Below the pieces are notes generated by a model. It had not been told where the DNA came from. It saw only the letters and a program-made list of their open reading frames with translations, and did no database searches. Below are positions 1 to 12,146 of a stretch of DNA of 60,000 nt, piece by piece. Within the stretch, counting starts at the first letter, position 1; each line of letters begins with the position of its first letter. A program made the position numbers and the translations under genes. The stretch comes from Adiantum capillus-veneris (lineage: Eukaryota; Streptophyta; Polypodiopsida; Polypodiales; Pteridaceae), in NCBI GenBank assembly GCA_014529385.2, contig CM043944.1, positions 78,573,884 to 78,633,883 on the forward strand. Direction: 5' to 3'.

Positions 1-153
1 TCGAGGCTTGTAGATGGATGAAAACCAAATATATTTTGATATAATGAGGAAAAATATGTCATTTTAGGGAATGAAGAACTCTAAACATGCATTGTCATTT
101 GTTTTAGACTTGTAAGAACGCTTTTGGACAAAGCTATAGCCTCCTCCTCGGTG

Positions 154-253
154 AAGCTTTAGACCACATGCTTACCATATATTGTTTACCTCTCAAAGCC
201 CAAAAGCTTTAGACCACATGTTTGCCATGTATTGTTTACCTCTCAAAGCCCAA
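154..253. repeat. 50-bp tandem repeat, two copies
   Basis: Two adjacent near-identical 50-bp units start at 154 and 204. Each runs from AAGCTTTAGACCACATG to CTCTCAAAGCCC, with a few substitutions. No function is apparent. Confidence 0.8.
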
Positions 254-740
254 AAACTTTTGGTTCACTTTTTTGCGCAAAATGTGGTCTTTGGGTTGTG
301 GAGCAAGGGATCCTCTCCAAAATCCAAGGGAACGCTCTAAGCTATTTTCATCGGATACAAAAGAAGTACTTCACTTCAGATGTAGTCACCTATGAGCTTG
401 TATCTCAAGTTGTAGCCCTTAGGATGCATTGAATAGAGGATATGTGAAACAAGGACACGATGAGGAAGCGATGGCCTTTTTTGTCAGCAAGGGTTTCTCT
501 TTGGATGCAAACACCTATGGTTTCCTGTCATGCTATAGTCTTTTGGGATGGGTTAACCACAAGATATGTCAGGCAAGGGAAGGAAGAGGAAGCTCTTATC
601 TAAAATGCATTGATTGGAGGAAGGTTTGGGTTGTTTTCATGGGATGCAAAGAAAGGAATTCTCTTCCGATGAGATCGTCTATGAGCTCAACCCTTAGGGT
701 GCTTTGATTTCATGACTTTTCCAACAAGCACACACATACA
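232..740 (+). pseudogene. PPR-protein relic
   Basis: Decayed coding sequence resembling plant pentatricopeptide-repeat proteins, which bind organellar RNA. Conceptual pieces in shifting frames include TSDVVTYELVSQ (about 377-412), GYVKQGHDEEAMAFF (about 438-482) and SSDEIVYELNP (about 664-700). These match the DVVTY, GYxxxGHxEEAxxxF and PDEIVY signatures of PPR repeats. Stops and frameshifts interrupt it every 60-90 codons, so it cannot encode a protein as it stands. Similar debris occurs at 11300-11720 and 17280-17590. The match is by motif only. Confidence 0.55.
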
Positions 741-1571
741 CGTGTGCGTACACACACACACACACACAACATCTTATTCTAAAGAAAACTCTAAGCTTAA
801 TGTGAAATTCAAATTTACATTAGTAATTATATTGATATACAAAAAAATCATTGTGCAAATAAAGCCAATAGACAAATTTTGTATGAAAAATGTTCAAATT
901 TCTTGAATTTTTTTTACAAATACATGTAATCAAATATAAAATTTGAAGTATAATAACTATTTACATAGAGTGGATATTGCTAACAAATTATAAAATCTAG
1001 ATAAATTTAGTGCATGTACACTTAATTATAATAGAAGTTAGAATAGCAGATAGTGGGAGAGGGATCACTCCTCAATCATATCCCCAACTTAGGGGCTATG
1101 GCCAACTCCAACCCCCACATGATTTTTTCCCCAATCCTATCCCCAACTTAGGGGCTATATCCAATTCCAACCCCAATGTGCTTTCTCCTCCAAAGTTGCA
1201 TTTATCCTCCAAACGATACTTGTTTTGTATCTCAAAAAGTGCTCACAACAGCTCTATCCATGTATATGTTAGCCGTTGCTAACATTCCCCCTTCCTAATT
1301 TGGTGCACGTCTTCATGTGCCGCTGAAGCAGAGCATGGTGACATGATGGAAGATACATCCTTGGAAGGATTGTTAAGCTATCAATAGATAAAACAAGTAG
1401 TAAGTATCAAAGACCAATAAATATAAATAAAACATGAAGTGCAATGAAAGTGAATTTGCTTCCAAAAGATGGGGCTAATCATAACCAAAAACTAAACAAC
1501 ATAAAGGAAAAAAAACGCTTAAACTATTATCCACTAAAAAATCTAGGTTTATGGATGCTAAGTTAACCAAT
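741..1571. other. AT-rich intergenic stretch with a 59-bp duplication
   Basis: No gene is recognised. A short CA tract lies near 725-769. About 1075-1180 holds two copies, 59 bp apart, of a segment containing TCCCCAACTTAGGGGCTAT, whose centre is a small inverted repeat (CCCCAACTTAGGGG). The rest is AT-rich and unremarkable. Confidence 0.5.
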
Positions 1572-1800
1572 TGTTGGAATTAGGGTTGCACAAAAACACA
1601 CACAACTTGGAGAAGACAAAAGAAGCTCAAGGCACACAACAGAGAGTGTATTACTTAGTGTGCAACGGAAAGATAAGATAGCCCTAGAGTGATGGGTGTA
1701 TATACAATGCACGGGGGAAAAAACCTCCAAGTGAGGAAAAAAATGCCACGACGATCCTAAGTGTGTTCATACACATCACTACCACATGTATATGATAACA
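1572..1800 (-). repeat. Copia LTR of relic E0
   Basis: A 229-bp LTR with TGTT...AACA ends. It is clearly homologous to the LTRs at 11904-12132, 16860-17086 and 18923-19148, here on the minus strand. It is followed at 1801 by AATCCCCCTAGG, the reverse complement of the copia polypurine tract, so it is the 3' LTR of a minus-strand element. Confidence 0.85.
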
Positions 1801-2115
1801 AATCCCCCTAGGAGTGATGCAATGAACGAAAGCTAGCGCATAGAGTATAGGGAAGGGCCATGTCCTGAGGACATGATCAGTCCACAAAGGGGAGTAAGCC
1901 CAAAGCTTTGCGAAAATCTTCAAACTTCTCATGAGACAATGCCTATGTGAAAAGATCTGCAAGGTTGTCCTATGTTGGCACATAAGCCAAGCTTATCTCT
2001 CCTGTTGAGAGCTTCTCCCTCACATAGAGGTAATGCACCTCAATGTGCTTTGTGCGAGCATGAAAAATTGGGCTCCTCGCTAAGCCTTCTGCAATTGGTC
2101 GTTCCATCGCCCCTT
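1801..2115 (-). pseudogene. Copia relic E0, RNase H C-terminus
   Basis: Minus-strand sequence encoding the end of a copia polyprotein. It includes FHARTKHIEVHYLYVREKL and SLAYVPT, the RNase H tail also seen in elements E1 and E2. A stop follows YVPT where E2 has Gln, and homology ends near 2115. The upstream RNase H and RT regions are missing here; the integrase part of what is probably the same element reappears at 4560-5868. Confidence 0.8.
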
Positions 2116-2981
2116 CCCAAATTGATGAGGGCACACACATCTGAACTCGCATGTTGCTGCTTGAAGTGCAGAGACAAACAAGACTTTGTGGTTGTGTAGG
2201 AGAGCGAGTGGTTCCACTGCATGAGGCATTGGTTGCAGCAGACACAGAGGGAGAGAGAGAGAGGGAGGGAGAAAAAATAAATAATGAGTCGTGTTGAGCG
2301 GCTTTGATGTTGGATGGCGGTGATATCTACAATTGCTACGTCGCAATGGGGAGTCTAGGTTGAGTCAAGAGTGCTGAACACAGAAGCCTTTGAGGTGACA
2401 AAAGTGAGCATAAAGTTGGTGATGATGTGCGGCTCTCAAAGTGGATGGCACAAGGAAGTGGTGGATGAGATAGTATGGCAGAGCGGCTACTATGCCTACA
2501 AAAGAGGGTAGGGAAACAACGACTGCAGTCATGCAGGTGTGGCCGCAAAATGAGAAGGCCAGTAGTCATTCGTTATCAAGCGGTTGATTGCCATACAAAA
2601 AATAAATAAAATGTGTGGTGGTGGGGAGTGTGGATGGCAGAGTGTGTTTGCATCACCAGCGTGGGGGTTGTAAAGGAGAGAGAGTGAGTGAGGTCAACTC
2701 AGAGACAGATTAAGTGAGAGTCTTAGGGTTTGTTCTACTCCTAATGAGGGGTGGAGAGAGAAAAACAAAAAAAAGGCTCGAGCGACTGGTCGAAAGAGAG
2801 GTAGAGATGTCAACATGTGAGGTTACGCTAGTTGGATGTTTGTAGTTGGGTGGTTGGTCAAGGGTTTCAGAGCCCAAAGGTGTCAAGCGGGTTTGCTGTA
2901 GCCAGTTCTGGGAGTTTGGTGCATGGCAGCTCTAGGAGTCGCAGTTGTGGTTTGACGACAATAGGAGGTGTTGGGCGGCTC

Positions 2982-3067
<86 letters not shown>

Positions 3068-4559
3068 GACTGTTGTCATTGGTAGTGTTGCACTACAAGG
3101 GCCGCATCTGGATGATAGAGTTAGTTATCATGCAAGTCTTGCACACTAAAGGTCTCCAGCTATGTGTAGTTTATGGGTGTAAAAGGTGCGGTCGTTATGA
3201 GTTTCCGACAAGGGACAGAGAGTGAGAGGGGGATGAACGGGTGCATGGGGGGGGGGAGAACGGGTGTAAGTTGGGTAATTCTTGACCGCTCATAGAAAAG
3301 GGGGATGGTGGATGACGTGCAGTCTGAGGTGATGCTACAACTGCATGCAATGGCCGATGGGTAGGTTCCAACTGTTGTTGCAGCAGTGATGGGCATTGTT
3401 GGGTTTGCAACTAATCTTGAAGTGCATGTTGCGACCGTCTTGTTCTGGTTCAACACTTAACGAAGCTGAGGTCAAGCCCAGCCCAGCATGATGCAAAGTT
3501 ATGCTGAGAGGCAAAAAAGAATAGATAGTACTGATCTCCGTGCCGCGATCGACTCCCACGATAGTTTGGAGGATGCAAACAAATAATAATAAAAATTTGA
3601 TGGCTTTATCTTTTCGAACATGAAAATTTCTCTATTTCACCCTTCTGTTGAGGATCTCGATTTCCTCTTCTCGGATGAGAGGTTGTGAGTTGAAACCTTA
3701 TCTAATTAATCTTAGAAACCGCCCGCGTCAAAACTTCTTTATTTTTCTCCTTCTTTCTCTCCTTCTAATACGATTCTTGCAATGTCCCTTCCGGTGATCC
3801 CTATGACAAAAAACATATCCTCTTTTCGCATTCTCCTTTTTCTACAGTCTCTGTCTCTACTTTATTTTAATTTACCTTAGTCGAGATCTTATTTAAGTTA
3901 ACCATGTTCTAGTTCTATATTACATCATGATCCAAGTGGTTGGGGAAGACAAATCAAACATATAACTTTTGATCAAGAATCAGCTTAATAAAACACATAG
4001 AGTAAACACAAAAACTTAGCTATAGTATTTAGTCATCATGAATTGCTTCAAGGCCATGTTTATTGTGCTCATAGGAGCGTATTGCTAGCTCTTCAACAAT
4101 TGGATGGCATGGAAGGCCTTGTAAAACACTAAAAACCATATACTACAACCATGAAATGCATAAATCTACATACCTGGAAAATCCCTTAGCACATAATCAA
4201 CGATGTATGCGAACAAAGAGAGATAGAGAGAGGGAGAGAGCACACGGGCGCACCTCCTAGAGCAGAGTGCTACGCCGGCATGGCGAGAGAGAAGAGAGGA
4301 GAGCAGAGAAAAGGTACATAGGCACTGGGTGCAATCTCCCTCATGCAAGAGTGACCATTTTCCTCTTGCACATATTTACTTTATAGATTTCTTGAATGAT
4401 CAAAGTGAGTACAAACTGGCCGGTCGGTCATAAATGGCCAAAGCTCATAAAGAGCACTTGAATAATAAAATGTATTAAATGTATATCTATTCACATAGGC
4501 CTTTGCTTGGTTAAGCCTTTTCCACCTGTCAGCAGAGTTGTAGTAAATACCAAAATGTC
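2116..4559. other. Unassigned insert between two parts of copia relic E0
   Basis: No coding region can be supported. The stretch includes a long GA microsatellite (2986-3061), G-rich runs near 3246-3257 and low-complexity GA-rich sequence near 4218-4320. It replaces the RT/RNase H section of E0, so it is either an unrecognised insertion or the product of an internal rearrangement. Confidence 0.45.
2986..3061. repeat. (GA)n microsatellite
   Basis: Uninterrupted GA dinucleotide repeat of about 38 units. Confidence 0.97.
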
Positions 4560-5868
4560 AATTCAAGTCCATTACACTACATTTGCCTCATTAGAATTTA
4601 CATTCAAACTTCCACCATTCAAAATAGGCAACAAAGTGTCATAAATGTCCTGTGAGCTTACATTACTGTCTCTAATACATGATAGCAAGGGGCTGAATAG
4701 AATCTTCCATAAACACAACATCCCATGTGAGACCAAGATACGCTTTGTTTGCAGATGATACAACCTGCAACCTTTGCTTTTAGCACTATAACCAACAAAA
4801 ATGCACTTGACATCCTTATCATCCAATTTTCTGTGCTGCATTTGTTGCACCAAAGCATATGCCAAACATCCAAAAACACGCATGTGCTCAATAGAAGGCT
4901 TTATATCATGCCATGCTTCATATGGAGTCATAAACTACAACTCTTTTGTAAGACACCTGTTAAGTACATAAGTGGCACACATAATAGCCCCAAGCCAAAA
5001 CGAATGTGGTAAAGCTTAACTTTTGACCATACATCGTGCCATTTTTGTAAGAGACATGTCCTTTGGAAACTTTGAACTTTGAATCTTACCCAAAATACAG
5101 CCTTCACAAACATGTTTGACAGGTGCTTCAAGAAGTGGCAAAGAAGCAACCATATTAGATTTCTACAAACGTAGCAAACTGGAAAAATTTAGATGCCTAA
5201 AATGTGCATGCCAAAGTTTTGCATCTGAAATAGCCTTGGAATCCACAACAGCATTTGTAAAAATTTTCCCACACTTGTTGTGCAAAGTGAGCTTATACAG
5301 CCCACGACATAAAATGCTAGATGCAACAATTTCATCATCAAAACTGAGATCATGTATTGTACATCTATCATCAACAAATTTGACTACAAGACCAAGTCTA
5401 GCAAGTGCAGCTACAGACAAAAGATTCTTCTTGATCCCAGGTATATACAATGCATCAACAAGTGTAAAAGAACTGCAATTTTCACTAGTAAGCACAATCT
5501 TTTCAACTCCCTGAACCAGATAAGAGGCATTGATGGCACAAGTGACTAAATTCCCATGAGGACCAAACTCAAGAGAGGTAAATAAATCATGATGTGAGGT
5601 AATGTGCTTTGTAGCACCACTGTCAAAATACCACCATGTGAATCTGCAACAATTGACATGCACGTATCATGGACAGAAGGATCATAAGTGCACTCTTCAC
5701 TAAAAACCCATTCTGCATCAACATCAGCATCACTGTCTCCTTTCACAGAAGACTCAACAATAGCTGCATTTGAAGTGAAACCAACATTTGTAGTGGAACC
5801 AACCTCTTTCTTCTTAGCCTCTTTGGCCTTCAACTTAGGACGTTGCTTGATCAAGTGATCGGCAATAG
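4560..5868 (-). pseudogene. Copia relic E0: gag end, protease and integrase
   Basis: Minus-strand copia gag-pol fragment, read from 5868 down to 4560. It shows the end of gag (KLKAKEAKKKE), the protease segment WYFDSGATKHIT near 5620 with the DSG active site, the integrase zinc-finger region (LWHAHFRHLNFSSLLRL near 5170-5220), and the post-integrase segment with TPYEAWHD and CIFVGYSAKSKG near 4780-4930. Most of the integrase catalytic core is deleted between about 5060 and 5100. Frameshifts and stops separate the pieces. It is closely related to E1 and E2. Confidence 0.85.
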
Positions 5869-7110
5869 GCTATGTGTTACTCACCTATACAATAAGAAAG
5901 TTATGTATGAATCCCATACTTCTCCTTATGCGGGGCATAGAGGGATTCCATAATCTACTCTTTGAGTAATAGAATATATTTAGGATGGCCTACCATGAAA
6001 AGTAAACATACCATGAAGTCTTTCAAAATTTGTGGTATGTCGAAAGTCAAAATTTGACTGAGGGAAGCAACATGGATTGTTTCACTTGACAGGCTTAGCA
6101 AGAAAACACACTCTATGCCTGTCAAAAAGACTATTAAGGCACATCAAATGGCAACCCTCTTTAGATTTCAAATTTTCAAGTATCATGGCTTTCCAACATC
6201 CATAGTGTCGGACAAAAATCCTAGAATGACCAGTAATTTCTAGAAGGGTCTCTTTGAGAATCTAGGAAGTAGATTAAATTTCTCTTTCGGCCTATCATCC
6301 ACAAATGGATGACCAAAGTGAAATAACTAATCTAACAATTCTTGATCTACTAAAAGCCTATGTCATGGAAGTATATCAATGTTCTCAATGATAGAAGTAC
6401 CTACCTCTTATAGAGTATGCGTACAATGATATTGTACATACTTCTATGGGGAAAGTACCTTTTGAGGTTAAAGAAGGAAGATCCAAAAGTCCCTTACTAC
6501 TTAAAGTGAATGGGAAGATATTTGCTACTGATGAATATAGCCGAGACCTATAAGAATCTTTTACAAAGATTAAGGGGGTTAATCCATCTCACAGGAAAGG
6601 CAAAAAGGGATGCTGCTAATAAGCACAGAAGAGCCTTAGCCTTTAAGGAAAATGATTGGGTCTTGCTAAAGTTTCTCAAAGCTCATATTGAGGCATACTA
6701 CGGGCAAGAGTCCTACGGACCACCAAGAGTATGATGCTAAACTAGGAAAAGATACTATGGTCCTTAAAATTCTTCAGCCAGTCAATGAGATGGCTTATCA
6801 ATTAAAGTTGTCCAACCATTGGCTCATGCACAATGTTTTCCATGAGAACCTACATAAGTCTTACAAAGGAGCACCATCAAAAGAAGTAATAGTTGCAGAC
6901 CCTCCAAAAATCGAAGAGCAAGAAGAAATACTTCAATCTAAGTCCATCCTATGACATGAAGACAAGGTATTGAAACAATAAGATTATCTGATGATATGTT
7001 ATTAAGTTAAAGAATTATCCTGTTAAAGATGCTAAATGGATGCAAGGAACCTAGCTTAAGGATAATATGAACCTTGTCAATGCTTACAATGCTGCACTAG
7101 AGTAAGCATA
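5869..7110 (+). pseudogene. Ty3/gypsy relic: integrase to chromodomain
   Basis: Plus-strand remnant of a chromodomain gypsy integrase. Conceptual translation, with many stops, gives YESHTSPYAGHRGIP (zinc-finger start, about 5905-5950), FKYHGFPTSIVSDKNPRM (core, second Asp, about 6165-6225), the GTTLKFS..HPQTDGQ-like region (about 6250-6310), and AYQLKLSNHWLMHNVFHENL followed by EEQEEILQ (about 6790-6940), the linker before a chromodomain. It directly abuts the opposite-strand copia relic at 5868/5869. It has no coding capacity. Confidence 0.8.
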
Positions 7111-7742
7111 TGAAACTGCATTTTAAATGAATAATGTTTTTGTCTCATAAGACTATTTCTCTTTTTATTGTGCACAAATTTAAGAAGTATGCATGCTTAG
7201 GATCATGTTTGTGGTGATGACGTCTCCCAAACACCAAGTAGAACTTCACTCTACTTTGGAAGTATGATATGGACTAAAGAGCAGACATGCTTGCAGCAGC
7301 TATGCGGCAGCTATATCTCCCAAGCACCAAATGGATTAGTCATCCATCTTGGAATGATGTCGTAGGGTAAAAAGGGATCCTCTACCCGCTAAGACAAATT
7401 GACTAATGACTATGACTTTATCTCTTTTACCTCATAGTCGAGGACGACTATGATTTCAAGAGAGAGGTAATGTCATTAAATATCAAATATCTAACCAACC
7501 CAAATGATTTTCTCATATTAAACTGATCATTTAATGTGGGATAATAAACGGGAACAAGGGTTAGAATATAGACATGTGCTTAGGGATCTATCTCAACACG
7601 GGGCCAATGGTAAAGGGGCCCAAATGAGAGATGGTATGTCAAAGAGCAAGGTTAACTAATGGAGATTAAAAGACCTTAGGGTTAGCTTCATTAAAGACCT
7701 CCAATGGTTAGTGTTAAAATTCCTTTGACCTTAAGCAAGCTA

Positions 7743-7872
7743 GAGGTGGGAACCCGACCTAAACTTGTCTTTGACCTTAAGCAAGCTAGGGCTGTGCTTG
7801 AGGTGGGAACCCGACCTAAACTTGCCTTTGACCTTAGGCAAGCTAGGGCTGAGCTTGAGGTGGGAACTCCAC
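7743..7872. repeat. 57-bp tandem repeat
   Basis: Units start at 7743, 7800 and 7857, the last partial. Each begins GAGGTGGGAACCCGACC and contains CTTTGACCTTA(A/G)GCAAGCTAGGGCT. There are only a few differences between units. Confidence 0.9.
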
Positions 7873-7923
7873 CTAAGGTGCTTGTCATGCTTGATGACTA
7901 AGGTACTTGAGGGACTTGTCATA

Positions 7924-8110
7924 CTTAATGAGGAAGTTTCTTTAGAAGCTTCCTATGCATGGGGGGTAAGATGCTTGAGTCTAAAAGAGACCCTACACAC
8001 TTAATGAGGAAGTTGCTTGAGAAGCTTCCTATGCATGGGGGGTAAGATGCTTGAGTCAAAAAGAGACCCTACACACTTAATGAGGACGTTTCTTGAGAAG
8101 CTTCCTATGC
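7924..8110. repeat. 76-bp tandem repeat
   Basis: Units start at 7924, 8000 and 8076, the last partial. Each begins CTTAATGAGGA(A/C)GTT and contains GAAGCTTCCTATGCATG, itself partly palindromic. The units are nearly identical. Confidence 0.9.
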
Positions 8111-8309
8111 ATAAAAGTCCCAAAGTTAGGGGAATTTTGACCTAACCTTCCACTCACCCAAAGGGCACCCCTTTTCTAAAAGGGCACATGGGACACATGT
8201 CAGACTCTCACTAATCTTAATCACATGGGGTGCTTGGATGCTATTGGTTGGGCTAAAGAGGGGTCCAATGAGCTTCTACTTTCATCCAACAAATATCTAG
8301 ATATTTTCA

Positions 8310-8312
<3 letters not shown>

Positions 8313-8354
<42 letters not shown>
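8313..8354. repeat. (CT)n microsatellite
   Basis: CT dinucleotide repeat of about 21 units. Confidence 0.95.
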
Positions 8355-8356
<2 letters not shown>

Positions 8357-9313
8357 GGGTAAGGACGACACTTGTCAAAAATCTACCCATGTACTTGACT
8401 GCATGTTGCAGGTGATTGGCTAGGGGGAGAGGGGTCCAATAAGATTGAAGCATGTGGAAAAGCTACCACTCACCCAAAGCAAGGAGGGGGGGTGCTAGGG
8501 GGATATACTCCACACACACACTCATTTGGAAGGGCATTCTCACTTGGTGAAAGTTGAGGAACACCACCTCCTTCTCCAAGCTTGTGAGAAGTGAGAGCCT
8601 ACACCAACACTCTTGGCTATTGAATGCAAATCCAACCAAGAGCCATGCTTCAATGCTTAAGCTTGCCATCTTCTCCATCTTCATTACTATGCTATTATGT
8701 ATGCTAGCAAGAAGAGTGATGATAAGTGAGGAACTATTTCTTTCTCCTATGGAATGTTTCTTCTTCCTCTTCCCTACCCCCATTCCCCGCTAGCTCTCTC
8801 CACCTTCGAAGGTGTTTGAGCCCTTGGGACTAAGGCTTGGGATAGTTAATGCTTTCTACAAGTTTATGTTATGCTTGTGATGCATGAAACTTTCCATCTT
8901 CATTGCATCACGTAGGCCACAAGGAACACAAAGATTGTATTGTACCAAGTCTCTCTTGATGGGAGAAACTATAATACAAATGCCTATTGGAGGGGGGACC
9001 GGCATCCGGTCCTCAACTATTTTCATGTTCTCTAAAATCTCTCTCTTGCAAAAGTATTGTTCATGCTAAGTTAACTAAATACCATGTTTATGTTGCTACC
9101 ATCAATTAAGTTCACCCGCTATGCTCACAAAGTAATCTCACAAAAGTGCTTTATCTAATTTCCTAATTCCGCTACTCTCAAAGTTCATAGGCCATTTCCA
9201 TTACACCCCTCCAACTACTTGATTTCTTTTTAGCAGTTATTGAAGTACTTTGCTAATATTCCCAAGTCACTGCTCTTCTTCTTGGACTTTTTAGAGCCCA
9301 ACTAGTAATGTAG

Positions 9314-9314
<1 letters not shown>

Positions 9315-9379
<65 letters not shown>
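9315..9379. repeat. (CT)n microsatellite
   Basis: About 32 CT units with one CCCT interruption. Confidence 0.95.
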
Positions 9380-9383
<4 letters not shown>

Positions 9384-10037
9384 CAAGCACAAACCGAGTG
9401 GAAAGCAAGGGATTTGCTAGCCCCGTCATTCTAATTGTTGGCTCCGATCCACAGAAGCATCGTCATTGACCACGTTGAGTACTGGACAAAGAATGAAGGT
9501 TGCCCATGGTCCGGACAGTAATTAGGCTGCAATGGGTTGTACATAGCAGGCAGACTCTGTTAGGGCAAAGCTGACCTCGAACTAAGCAGGGGGTAGATAG
9601 AGCATGTGGGCACAATGATGATGAGGACCCGTGGGTGGAGGTGGTGCGAAGCCTTGGGAGGACATTAGTGGCACAAAGTACATTGAATTGAGGAGGGGGT
9701 AGATAGACACAATGGACAATGATGAGGAGTCGTGGGTGGCGGTGGTGCAAATCCTTGGGAGGACATTAATGGCACAAAGGGGGAGGGTTATCGTGGAGTA
9801 CGGGCATAGGTAGACTCAATGGATGAGAATAGTTGAATAGTTTAATGGGGACGAGGGTAGTGGGATGGGCTACATAGGTGGTGCAATAGCTTAAGGTAAA
9901 ATTCTGGCAAGAAAAGTGTCACGTGGAGAGACTTGCCCCTCTAGGAAGTGGCTTTGTTTTTAACAGTTACTGACAATACTTGGCTAGGTCACCGCTCCTC
10001 TTCGTGAAATTTTTAATGCGTAACCAGTAGCATATAT

Positions 10038-10039
<2 letters not shown>

Positions 10040-10083
<44 letters not shown>

Positions 10084-10087
10084 GCAC
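10040..10087. repeat. Compound (CT)n(CA)n microsatellite
   Basis: A CT run to 10061 followed directly by a CA run, as in the SINE-associated tracts elsewhere in the window. Confidence 0.9.
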
Positions 10088-10663
10088 ACAAATCGAATGG
10101 AAATCAAGGGATCCACAGATGGTTGGATCCTATCCATAAATGCAACCCCCATTGCCCACATTGGGTACTGGACAAAGAACGAAGGTTGCCCATGGTTCAG
10201 ACAACAATTAGACTTCAATGGGTTGCATACAGCAAGTGAAATGGGGCGAGAGAGCTACCATCCAATTGAGCTAGGGGTAAACAGAGCACGTGGACACAAC
10301 ACACAATGATGAGGAGTCATGGATGGTGGTGGTGCAAACCCTTGAAAGGACATCACTGGCACAAATGGGGAGGATTGTCGCGGAGTACATGCATAGGTAG
10401 ACCCAATGGGTGAGGATAGTGGAATAGTCTGATGGACGAGGGTAGGGGGATGGTAGGCTACGTAGATGGTGCAACAACTTAAGGTAAATTTCTAGTAAGA
10501 AAACTACCACATGGCAAGACTTGCCCCTCCAACTATTGGCTTTAATTTTAATGGTTAGTGAAAATAATTCTCTAATACTGCAAGGTCACCACTCCAACAC
10601 TTGGACTTTTTACTGCCCAACCACTAGCGTAGATACTCTCTCTATCTCTCTCTCTCTCTCTCT

Positions 10664-10870
10664 GAAAACTTTTAACATCATAGGAACCATGCCAAGAGAC
10701 CTCAAAGATCTTTCCAACGAGGATTGAACTCAAGGTTATTCAACTTTCATCTTCTTATTCATAACCCCACAACAAACCCTTGAGAAGAAACTTTTGAAAT
10801 CGTAGAAACAATTGCAAGAGACCTCAAAGATCTATTCCACGAGTCTTGAATGCAAGACCTATTACTACAA
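10664..10870 (-). mobile_element. Two decayed SINE tail fragments
   Basis: Two diverged copies (about 10664-10740 and 10790-10870) of the 3' part of the SINE described at 47791. Each holds the order TTTTAACATCATAGGAAC ... CAAGAGACCTCAAAGATCT ... ACGAGGATTGAACTCAAG, or variants. The first abuts a CT tract. The A-box half is too diverged to place. Confidence 0.55.
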
Positions 10871-11166
10871 CTATGGGTCGATTGCTTTGAGAAACATCAC
10901 TTATTTCATATGCATATAGCTGGTTTTTGTTGTTTCCTGACATGTGTTTAGCCCTTTGCACCCTACTTTTGCTCGGTAGTATGTCATGCTTACTTGGACA
11001 ATATTCTATACTATAGTATAATGGCAAAGAGGATGCCCTTTACAGCCAATATGTGCGACTTCCAGGCAAGGAGAATTGTTGGGAGAGTGCAAGTTTGTCC
11101 GTTTATATTTGAAGACATAATTTAATTTGGTAAAGTGACCTCTCAAATTAAGATAAGGCTCATGTA

Positions 11167-11281
<115 letters not shown>

Positions 11282-11299
11282 TTGTAAAATGGGTAAGGG

Positions 11300-11720
11300 A
11301 TTCACTAGGTTTTTTTCACGAGTCACCGAATGAGTGCCTCTTGGCATATGCTATCACCTATTTGTGCAACTTGATGGCATGTGGTCATGTGCACAATGAT
11401 TAAGGGCTAGGTCTCTCGGAAAGAAATGTTGATCTCTATAATGTGTTGGTTGACATGCATGACAAATGTGTGTTACTCTTGAAAGCACATACCATTTTGA
11501 AGAGGTTTATGGCTGAGATGTGGTGTCTTAGAATATATTATTTGCATAAGATGTATGGTAGGGCTAGGTAGATAGGAGTGGATTGTTATCCTCAACTGCA
11601 TAGCGAGATTTTCTTTGTAGACATGCAATATCTTGCACTTTGAAAGCACGTGGAATTATTCAAGTAAGTTAACAGAAAACAAATTCATGACAAGATTGTT
11701 CTTAAGGGAATTTTAGAAAA
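11300..11720 (+). pseudogene. PPR-protein relic, left part
   Basis: Decayed PPR coding sequence. Conceptual pieces are ERNVDLYNVLVDMHDKCV and LLLKAHTILKRF (about 11420-11505), matching the PPR pattern LVDMYAKCG..xKA..xL; LKARGIIQ (about 11640); and IHDKIVLKGILEN (about 11682-11720), matching IHDxIVxxGLLE. Frames change between pieces and stops are frequent. Copia element E1 is inserted downstream at 11904, and similar debris resumes at 17280. The family assignment is by motif. Confidence 0.6.
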
Positions 11721-11903
11721 TTAAGTTTGGCTACAATTGATTCAATCGACATGTCAAAAGCATAGAAAGTGCTTGAATAACATCATGTCCATGATTGCGC
11801 GCCCCACATTTTCCTCCTCCACCATTGATCACATCTGAGCATGCCCGTGTGATATAGTGATGAGGGTTGTCTTCTAAAATGCATAACTTACATGATGTAC
11901 ATC

Positions 11904-12132
11904 TGTTACCATATACATGTGGTAGTGATGTGTGTGAACACATTTAGGACCGCCGGGGCATTTTTTCCCTCTTCAAGAGGTTTTTTCCCCCCGAGCATTC
12001 TATATACGCCCATCACTCTAGGGCTATCTATATCTCCATTGCATACTAAGTAACACACTCTCTATTGTGTGCCTTGAGCTTCCTTCGTCCTCTCCAAGTT
12101 GTGTGCGTTTCTCTGCAACCCTAATTCCAACA
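11904..12132 (+). repeat. 5' LTR of copia E1
   Basis: Starts TGTTACC and ends CCAACA, 229 bp. It differs from the 3' LTR by about eleven substitutions and a 2-bp indel. It contains a TATA-like sequence at about 11999-12007. Confidence 0.95.
11999..12007 (+). promoter_or_regulatory. Putative TATA box in E1 LTR
   Basis: TCTATATAC, about 130 bp before the LTR end. The matching position in the 3' LTR reads TGTATATAC. It is a plausible core promoter for the genomic RNA, by position only. Confidence 0.5.
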
Positions 12133-12134
12133 AT

Positions 12135-12146
12135 TGGTATCAGAGC
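12135..12146 (+). other. Primer binding site (initiator tRNA-Met) of E1
   Basis: TGGTATCAGAGC, two bases after the 5' LTR. It is complementary to the 3' end of plant initiator tRNA-Met, the usual primer of copia elements. The untranslated leader runs from here to the gag ATG at 12495. Confidence 0.93.

Larger units (their letters stand above)
7111..9204 (+). other. Gypsy 3' untranslated region and possible LTR
   Basis: Non-coding sequence after the gypsy relic. A purine-rich run (AAGAGAGAGG) ends at 7468 and is followed by TGTCATT at 7471, the usual layout of a polypurine tract and 3' LTR start. An LTR could extend to about 9190, but no partner LTR is in the window, so the extent is a guess. 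It contains the 57-bp and 76-bp tandem repeats and a CT microsatellite listed separately. Confidence 0.35.
9205..10670. repeat. Three degenerate direct repeats carrying CT tracts
   Basis: Related segments begin near 9215, 9945 and 10530. Each holds a version of AGCAGTTATTGAAGTACTTTG ... TCACTGCTC ... GTAATGTAGATTCTCTCT leading into a CT tract (9315-9379, 10040-10061, 10636-10663). The first two continue with ACTGGACAAAGAA(T/C)GAAGGTTGCCC, CAATGGGTTG and GATGAGGA. The copies are far from identical, and no coding function is visible. Confidence 0.7.
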
